NCBI GenBank assembly: GCA_002308875.1
Contig: DBWK01000060.1
Location: 1-5,981, forward strand
Source: Treponema sp. UBA1240
Lineage (GTDB): Bacteria > Spirochaetota > Spirochaetia > Treponematales > Treponemataceae
Length of the DNA stretch: 5,981 nucleotides
Reading direction: 5' to 3'
Below the pieces are notes generated by a model. That model made no database searches. It saw only the letters and a list, made by a program, of their open reading frames with translations, and was not told the DNA's origin. Shown here piece after piece: positions 1 to 4,922 of this stretch (position 1 is its first letter; each line of letters begins with the position of its first letter). A program made the position numbers and the translations under genes.

Positions 1-537
1 TACTCAAATACAGGTGGACAGGCATCAAAGGCATCTAACATCGGTGAAGTATGTCAGTTTGCTGCTGCCGGTAAGGAAGTCGGTAAAAAGTCACTTTCTG
101 AGATTGCAATGAGCTACGGCTATGTTTATGTAGCACAGATTGCACTCGGTGCAAACCCTGCACAGGCTCTCAAAGTAATTCAGGAAGCCGAAGCTTACAA
201 CGGACCTTCATTGATCATTGGTTACGCTCCTTGTGAATTGCACGGAGTTAAAGGTGGTATGAACCACTGCCAGGATGAAATGAAAGCAGCTGTAGCTGCC
301 GGTTACTGGAACTTGTTCAGCTTTAACCCTGCCCTCAAGGCAGAAGGAAAGAATCCGTTCACATTGACTTCAAAGCCAGGCGACGGTTCTTACCAGAACT
401 TCCTTGCTAACGAAACACGTTACTCAGCTCTTACACGCAAGTTCCCTGACCGTGCTGACTTCCTCTTCAAGAAGAGTGAAGATGTTGCAAAGGCCAGATA
501 CGAGCATCTCCAGAAGCTGATTGACTTGTACAAATAA
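1..537 (+). CDS. nifJ: Pyruvate:ferredoxin (flavodoxin) oxidoreductase, C-terminal part (5' end outside window)
   Basis: This is the last 178 residues of a pyruvate:ferredoxin oxidoreductase, a family of about 1,170-1,200 residues. The enzyme oxidatively decarboxylates pyruvate with CoA to acetyl-CoA and CO2 in the cytoplasm, passing electrons to ferredoxin or flavodoxin. The reading frame is open from base 1 and ends at TAA 535-537. The fragment opens with YSNTGGQASK, the end of the thiamine-diphosphate/Mg site of the TPP-binding domain. The motif YAPCELHGVKGGM (residues 75-87) carries Cys78, which matches the late cysteine that serves as the fourth ligand of the proximal [4Fe-4S] cluster in characterised enzymes. 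The rest, through YWNLFSFNP and the helical tail ending LYK, is typical of the family C-terminus. Codons favour C-ending forms for Asn, Tyr and Phe more than the next gene, consistent with high expression. The family call is secure; the symbol nifJ is the usual one, and por would serve as well. Confidence 0.96.
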   Translation, partial: YSNTGGQASKASNIGEVCQFAAAGKEVGKKSLSEIAMSYGYVYVAQIALGANPAQALKVIQEAEAYNGPSLIIGYAPCELHGVKGGMNHCQDEMKAAVAAGYWNLFSFNPALKAEGKNPFTLTSKPGDGSYQNFLANETRYSALTRKFPDRADFLFKKSEDVAKARYEHLQKLIDLYK

Positions 538-565
538 GACTTTGTCTTATAACTGTTAGTCAGTT
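534..565 (+). repeat. Two adjacent short inverted repeats at the oxidoreductase stop codon
   Basis: The first is a perfect 7-bp inverted repeat, ATAAGAC (534-540), loop TTT, GTCTTAT (544-550); the TAA stop codon lies inside its left arm. It abuts a second perfect 5-bp repeat, AACTG (551-555), loop TTAGT, CAGTT (561-565). Neither is followed by a T tract, so neither is a terminator alone. With the terminator hairpin that follows, they would fold nearly the whole 3' UTR. A role in protecting the 3' end of the mRNA is an inference. Confidence 0.5.
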
Positions 566-568
566 AAT

Positions 569-609
569 AAGCCCTTCATCGGCCGTTATAGTTGATGAAG
601 GGCTTTTTT
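569..609 (+). terminator. Rho-independent terminator of the oxidoreductase gene
   Basis: A perfect 10-bp stem pairs GCCCTTCATC (571-580) with GATGAAGGGC (594-603) around a 13-base loop. AA at 569-570 can extend it by pairing with TT at 604-605. A run of six T (604-609) follows directly. This is the classic intrinsic terminator layout and sits 31 bases past the stop codon. On the opposite strand the stem is not followed by a comparable T run, so it should act mainly on + strand transcription. Confidence 0.93.
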
Positions 610-614
610 ATACT
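609..614 (+). promoter_or_regulatory. Possible -10 element for the DUF2400 gene
   Basis: TATACT matches the sigma-70 -10 consensus TATAAT at five of six bases and lies at the end of the terminator T tract. It would start a transcript near 620, giving a leader of only about 16 bases before ATG 637. The bases 17 upstream (TTATAG, 586-591) match the -35 consensus poorly, so this is a weak candidate. It is listed because the terminator upstream implies that the next gene needs its own promoter in this short gap. Confidence 0.25.
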
Positions 615-636
615 TGCTTTTGTTATGGAATTTTGA

Positions 637-1446
637 ATGGTTTGTAAAGAATTGGCGGACTATCTGCGCTTTTTGGCTGACAAATATGAAAATGAATCCT
701 TTTTTGACGGGGATCCAAGTTTTTCGCTTAAAAAATATTCGTCCGTTACAGATACGGAATGTGCCGCATTTATTGCCGCCGTTCTGGCATTCGGGCGCAG
801 AGACCAGTTCCTTAAAAAAATAGAATACATTTTCTCACTGGCAGAAAGCTACGGAAGCCTGTCAGGGTGGCTAAAAGACAGAATATACCTTTCCTCATTT
901 TTGCCTGATGACTGCAAAAACAATATTGAAAAGAAGTTTTACAGATTCTATTCTTATGCTGACTTTATACAATTGTTTGATGCACTGAGCCATATTCTGC
1001 AAACCCACAAAACTTTGGGAGAGTTTTTCAAAAGCCGTTACGGGCAGAGCAAAGCGGCTAATCCCGATATACATCTTTCAAGCGTTATATGTTTGTGTTT
1101 CAAAGACTGTAAAGTTGTACCGGCAGGCAGCACATCATGTTCAAACAAACGCATAAACATGTTCCTGCGCTGGATGGTAAGAACCGGTTCTGCTGTTGAT
1201 ACAGGGTTATGGACATGGTACAGCCCCGAAGACCTGTTGATACCGCTTGATACTCATGTAATGCAGGAAGCTGTCAATTTGGGACTGATTCCGCCTGAAA
1301 GCAGAAATATTTTAAAAACCGCCGTTGAACTTACGAATGTGCTTAAAGAAGTATTCCCCCATGATCCTGTAAGGGGAGATTTTGCCTTGTTCGGGCTCGG
1401 TGTTGATAAAGAAAAAGATAAGTTAGCGGATTTTCCAAAACTTTAG
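637..1446 (+). CDS. TIGR02757/DUF2400 family protein, HhH-GPD-like
   Basis: A 269-residue soluble protein of about the usual length for TIGR02757 (DUF2400), a family without an established function. Family blocks are visible in order: FIAAVLAFGRRDQFLKKI (residues 45-62), KRINMFLRWMVR (171-182), VDTGLW (187-192), IPLDTHV (202-208) and HDPVRGDFALFGLGV (242-256). The stretch PLDTHVMQEAVNLGL resembles the VDTHV-R-NRLGL block of HhH-GPD DNA glycosylases, where the Asp is catalytic; here that would be Asp205. A role in DNA base repair is therefore plausible but unproven. No signal peptide or membrane segment is seen. ATG 637 is the first start in frame because TGA 634-636 directly precedes it; the ribosome site is weak (GGAA, 627-630). 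The last 13 residues extend past the conserved end and overlap the convergent nuclease gene by 24 bp. Confidence 0.9.
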   Translation: MVCKELADYLRFLADKYENESFFDGDPSFSLKKYSSVTDTECAAFIAAVLAFGRRDQFLKKIEYIFSLAESYGSLSGWLKDRIYLSSFLPDDCKNNIEKKFYRFYSYADFIQLFDALSHILQTHKTLGEFFKSRYGQSKAANPDIHLSSVICLCFKDCKVVPAGSTSCSNKRINMFLRWMVRTGSAVDTGLWTWYSPEDLLIPLDTHVMQEAVNLGLIPPESRNILKTAVELTNVLKEVFPHDPVRGDFALFGLGVDKEKDKLADFPKL

Positions 1447-2292
1447 GCTATATTCGGATTCAACTTTATTTTCAATACTGTCTTCAAGCGGAGCAAAAAA
1501 ATCAAGCCCAGTAAGACTTTCCACATCATCGATTGAAACGGTATAATCCATAAAACTGTCGTCAGAACCCTCATTCGGAATAACAAAGGCAATTGCCTGC
1601 CATTCTCCGGAATCGGTGTGGGCAAGCAGCACTTTGTAATAAAGTTCTGGAACAGCTACTTTGTTCTTACCGATTACCTTGTACTTTTTGCCGCTTTCCA
1701 GTACCGGTCCAGTAACAATGTAGATTGTTCCGAATTTTTTTGCCCAGTTACGAACCTGCATTTCCAAATCGTTCCATATTCCGCTGTTGAATTTGTGATT
1801 CTGCGGACTCATGTTGCTCATCAGGAACGTGTCATTCATTGCTTCAGAGTCCCAGCCCATGTCTCCGGCGGGAACGAGATGTCCTCTGTCGTAGCCTGAA
1901 CCGTAATAGTCCGATGTATCAGCAGAACCGGTGCTGATACCTTCATCCGGTCTGAAGTTTTCTGACCGATTCACTTTTCGTTGCAGTTTTTCACGTGTCA
2001 AACATTCCGCAGCCCATTCCGCCTGTTCGTATGATTCGCGGTAACAAATGCTGTAACCGTGGTAATTACGTCTTTCGTGGTCTTTGCCACCCTTGCAGAG
2101 CGGAATCATCATCGGGTCAATATCATCGGCTGTTTCAGCTTCTTCAGCAATTTCTTCAACTATTTCTCCGGCAGTTTCTACTTCTTCGCTCATTGTTGAA
2201 GGTTCTGCCACAAGATACACATACAAAGCCGCTATTACAACCAGAACAATAACAATAGCACTTAAAACTTTACGGATTACAAGCTTATTCAT
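1423..2292 (-). CDS. Membrane-anchored DNA/RNA non-specific endonuclease (NUC1/Serratia nuclease family)
   Basis: A 289-residue sugar-non-specific nuclease of the beta-beta-alpha-metal type, which cuts DNA and RNA using one Mg ion. An uncleaved signal anchor or signal peptide lies at about residues 9-28 after a basic start (MNKLVIRK), followed by a Glu-rich linker (about 34-60) and then the nuclease domain (about 65-270). The catalytic motif is YDRGHLVPAGDM with His138. NMSPQNHKFNSGIWNDLE supplies Asn169 (Mg ligand) and Glu177, the same eight-residue spacing as Asn119 and Glu127 of the Serratia enzyme. The active site looks intact. It should act outside the cytoplasm, perhaps for nucleotide scavenging or degrading host DNA (inference). 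Start: ATG 2292 gives a normal anchor and an 8-bp overlap (ATGAATAA) with the kinase stop; an in-frame GTG at 2307 adds five residues but lacks a properly spaced ribosome site. No terminator hairpin is seen after the stop. Confidence 0.93.
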   Translation of the reverse strand: MNKLVIRKVLSAIVIVLVVIAALYVYLVAEPSTMSEEVETAGEIVEEIAEEAETADDIDPMMIPLCKGGKDHERRNYHGYSICYRESYEQAEWAAECLTREKLQRKVNRSENFRPDEGISTGSADTSDYYGSGYDRGHLVPAGDMGWDSEAMNDTFLMSNMSPQNHKFNSGIWNDLEMQVRNWAKKFGTIYIVTGPVLESGKKYKVIGKNKVAVPELYYKVLLAHTDSGEWQAIAFVIPNEGSDDSFMDYTVSIDDVESLTGLDFFAPLEDSIENKVESEYSLKFWKIR

Positions 2293-3451
2293 AAACAGGT
2301 ACGGCACCTTTATTATACGGGAGATTATCGCTTTCTATAATGCGGATAACCGGTTCAGTCAGTTCCATTGTCAAAGGAAAGTTCTTCGGATTAAGAAGAT
2401 GAACTTCGCCGTCAAGCTGGGTCAAAATCTTTTTGTCGTACTGAACGCTTATCTTGTCTGCATTGGCAAAAAAAGCCAAAGGGTTGTCTACATGAGTTCC
2501 GTTTTTGAACTTTTCCTTGAGCATCATCTTTTTGAGCAGACTCATCTTTTTTGTGATACACACGTTCCTGTCATCCGGTATTATTTTTTGACCGCTGCCG
2601 TATGTTCTGTGCCCCGAAACTCCCAACAGACAAAAGACGATTGAAGTTTCAAGCGTTTGTGATAAAAGACCGTCTTTGTAAATCTTTATTGTTGCTTTGC
2701 CGGACGGATAAATAACATTGTAAAAAATACAGGCAAGGTCTATCCATATTTTGTAAAAATTACCGGGAAAGATGTTTTTTGTTTTGTTGGTCATGTGGGT
2801 AATAAACGCGTCTATGCCTATACTCGCAATATTGAACGCATACCAGGGCGGCAGTACTTTAAGGCTTCTGTCAGCTTTGCCGTTTTCTGCCTGGTCGTCT
2901 GTTGTACGGCAATTAACCCTGATGGCTTTTTGCAGTGAAAAATGCGCGTTTGTAGAAAGCAAATCAAGACTCTCACGCAGGGTTCTGCCGTCAGAACCGT
3001 CGTTTCCTGTGCCGAACGGCAGTCTGAAAACCGTTATCCGGTTTTTTATTATCTGCGAATATTCGCCGCCAATATCGAATGCTATTTTGGCTAACGCCGT
3101 CTGAACTTCAAGCGAAGTTCCGTCTCCGCCAGCGGTGACAATAAGAAAAAATGTTTCGGAATCTTCCGGCATACCTGCTCTTCCGACTATCTTTTGTATG
3201 TATTCGTCCAAAGAAGATGTCAGCGATGTTTCATACACATTCACCGTAAGGCTTTTACACTGCTGTTCCTTTGTTTTTGCAAGCGTACTGTAATCCGCAA
3301 GAACCCTTTCGTGTTCTGCTGCAAGCTTTTTTTGGGTGAATCCGCCGGCAACAGGGTTTGCGATAAGTTCCATACAGAGTTTTTTGTCTTTCCATAACGG
3401 ACAGGCGGAAACAATCGGCTTTAGATACTCGGATAGTTCAATAGCATTCAT
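2285..3451 (-). CDS. Diacylglycerol kinase-like lipid kinase (DAGK catalytic domain)
   Basis: A 388-residue cytoplasmic or membrane-associated protein of the DAGK/LCB5/YegS superfamily, which phosphorylates lipid hydroxyls with ATP. Motifs in order: NPVAGG (residues 32-37, nucleotide-binding strand and loop), GGDGT (108-112, the family signature), PFGTGND (145-151), IASIGIDAF (208-216), YGSGQKIIPDD (284-294) and LDGE (346-349) near the end. No signal peptide or convincing membrane span is present. It is longer than the usual 290-310 residues of DgkB or YegS because of a 26-residue N-terminal extension, a long stretch between residues 50 and 100, and a hydrophilic segment around 182-198. The natural lipid cannot be read from sequence; diacylglycerol recycling is one option. 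ATG 3451 has an AGG ribosome site 10 bases upstream and lies 24 bp after the trkH stop; its 3' end overlaps the nuclease start, so all are probably on one transcript. Confidence 0.9.
   Translation of the reverse strand: MNAIELSEYLKPIVSACPLWKDKKLCMELIANPVAGGFTQKKLAAEHERVLADYSTLAKTKEQQCKSLTVNVYETSLTSSLDEYIQKIVGRAGMPEDSETFFLIVTAGGDGTSLEVQTALAKIAFDIGGEYSQIIKNRITVFRLPFGTGNDGSDGRTLRESLDLLSTNAHFSLQKAIRVNCRTTDDQAENGKADRSLKVLPPWYAFNIASIGIDAFITHMTNKTKNIFPGNFYKIWIDLACIFYNVIYPSGKATIKIYKDGLLSQTLETSIVFCLLGVSGHRTYGSGQKIIPDDRNVCITKKMSLLKKMMLKEKFKNGTHVDNPLAFFANADKISVQYDKKILTQLDGEVHLLNPKNFPLTMELTEPVIRIIESDNLPYNKGAVPVYE
2312..2317 (-). promoter_or_regulatory. Possible internal -10 element before the nuclease gene
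   Basis: On the minus strand this reads TATAAT, a perfect -10 hexamer, inside the last codons of the lipid kinase gene (Pro-Tyr-Asn-Lys). A transcript would start near 2305, about 13 bases before the nuclease ATG. Bases at the -35 position match poorly (TTATAG with a 17-bp spacer, TATAGA with 16). A single perfect hexamer in moderately AT-rich DNA can occur by chance. Confidence 0.22.
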
Positions 3452-3475
3452 AGTGTTATTACCTATATTTGTGTT

Positions 3476-4921
3476 TTATTTTCTCCAGTATACCGGGAAA
3501 AAGAAAATAATCATTGTATAAAGTTCAAGACGTCCTGCCAGCATTGCAAACGAGAACCACAGTTTTGCCGCATCAGCAAAAAATCCGTAATTCTGCGTTG
3601 GTCCGACCATAGCAAAGCCCGGTCCGACGTTTCCTACAAGAGCAAGGCTTGCTGTAAACGCCGAGAACAAATCCGCACCGCCACAACACGCAACAAAGGT
3701 TGTTATTGCAAGCAGGATAAAGTATACCAGCATAAAAGACGTTACATTAAAAACAATGTCTTTTCTGCCGGCACGTCCGTTAAGCCTGATACTGAAAATT
3801 CCATGCGGATGTATCATTCTGCGGATTTCGTTGGAAGCCTGTTTTGACATAACAACCCAGCGCACAACTTTTACACCGCCGCTTGTTGAACCGGAAGAAC
3901 CACCGATAAACATCAGCGAGAATATTATCATCTGTGCCGCCGCCGGCCATTTATCAAAGTCAGCGGTTCCCAAGCCTGTTGTTGTAGTTATGGATACAGC
4001 CTGAAACGCTGAAAAACGCAATGCGGAGAAAAAGTTGTTGTATAGCGGCATGATTATAAATGTTATTGCCAGAGTACAGACAAAAAGAATTGAAACATAA
4101 ACCTTGAATTCGGTGTTTTCAAGCATTTCTCTGCCTTTGCCTATAAGAACCTGATAGTAAAGACTAAAGTTTACACCCGCCAAAGCCATAAATGTGATAC
4201 ATACCCAGTCTATAGCAGCAGAATTGTAATGTCCTATGCTCGCATTCCTTGTGGAAAAACCACCTGTTCCCAAAGTTGAAAAAGAGTGCGCAAGAGCGTC
4301 AAAAAAACTCATTCCGCAAAGCAAAAGCAGAATTGTCTGGACAACCGTCATTCCAAGATAAATAAACCACAGGAGTTTTGCAGTCATAGTTATTTTGGGT
4401 GTTATTTTGCCTTTTTCCGGCCCGGTTGTTTCCGCCTTTATAAGCTGAAAACCACCGACGCCTAAAAGCGGCATAAGTGCTACTGTAAGGGCGACAATTC
4501 CCATGCCGCCAAGCCAGCACATTTGAACACGCCACATATTGATGCACTTTGGCAGATTCTCAACATCAGACAAAATTGTTGCACCGGTTGTGGTAAAGCC
4601 TGAAACACTTTCAAAAATTGCATCGAATACATTTGAAATTGTACCGGACAAAAGGAATGGAACAGCACCCAACAAACCGGCTGTTATCCAGCCGGAAGCA
4701 ACTATTGCAAATCCGCTTCTGGTACTAAGGCGCATATTTTTCTTTTTCCGGAATATGAGCAGAAAAAGACCGGCAGCCACATAAACAAAAAGCATTGGAA
4801 AGAGAAATGCTTTTATCGCTATTGTTTCTCCATAATAAAGCGCAAAAGCGGAGGGGATTAGAAATGTTGTTGCTATTATCAACAAAAGAACAGCCAACAT
4901 CCTGATAACAGTGATAGCCAT
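3476..4921 (-). CDS. trkH: Trk/Ktr potassium uptake system membrane subunit TrkH
   Basis: A 481-residue integral inner-membrane protein that forms the potassium-translocating pore, working with the adjacent TrkA. It has the fourfold M1-P-M2 layout. The pore-loop filter segments are visible: FTTTGAT (109-115), STLGTGGFST (215-224), ITTTTGLGT (311-319) and LVGNVGPGF (428-436). GGSSGSTSGGVKVVRW (340-355) is the conserved third-repeat M2 region with the small-residue intramembrane loop that gates the pore in this family. The C-terminus (LAGRLELYT, then FFFPVYWRK) is also characteristic. Length is normal. ATG 4921 is preferred because a GGAGG ribosome site sits five bases upstream; an in-frame TTG at 4933 would lie ahead of that site. 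It begins one base after the trkA stop (TGA-A-ATG), so translation is probably coupled and the two subunits made together. Confidence 0.96.
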   Translation of the reverse strand: MAITVIRMLAVLLLIIATTFLIPSAFALYYGETIAIKAFLFPMLFVYVAAGLFLLIFRKKKNMRLSTRSGFAIVASGWITAGLLGAVPFLLSGTISNVFDAIFESVSGFTTTGATILSDVENLPKCINMWRVQMCWLGGMGIVALTVALMPLLGVGGFQLIKAETTGPEKGKITPKITMTAKLLWFIYLGMTVVQTILLLLCGMSFFDALAHSFSTLGTGGFSTRNASIGHYNSAAIDWVCITFMALAGVNFSLYYQVLIGKGREMLENTEFKVYVSILFVCTLAITFIIMPLYNNFFSALRFSAFQAVSITTTTGLGTADFDKWPAAAQMIIFSLMFIGGSSGSTSGGVKVVRWVVMSKQASNEIRRMIHPHGIFSIRLNGRAGRKDIVFNVTSFMLVYFILLAITTFVACCGGADLFSAFTASLALVGNVGPGFAMVGPTQNYGFFADAAKLWFSFAMLAGRLELYTMIIFFFPVYWRK

Positions 4922-4922
4922 T

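Noticed and set aside
521..553. Promoter with TTGACT (521-526) and TATAAC (548-553)
   Set aside because: The spacer is 21 bp, too long for sigma-70, and a transcript from it would meet the terminator at once.
569..609. Bidirectional terminator
   Set aside because: The minus-strand side of the stem is followed by TTATTAAC rather than a T run, and no minus-strand gene ends there.
614..823. 69-codon + strand frame starting with TTG
   Set aside because: It overlaps the DUF2400 gene in another frame, and its translation shows no family features while the 637 frame shows conserved blocks throughout.
2292..2307. GTG 2307 as the nuclease start
   Set aside because: The only Shine-Dalgarno-like bases (AAAGG) run into the GTG itself, so spacing is impossible; ATG 2292 gives a standard basic-hydrophobic anchor.
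2084..2644. 186-codon open frame on the + strand
   Set aside because: It lies opposite the well-supported nuclease and kinase genes, has low-complexity Ser/Ile-rich translation and no recognisable domain.
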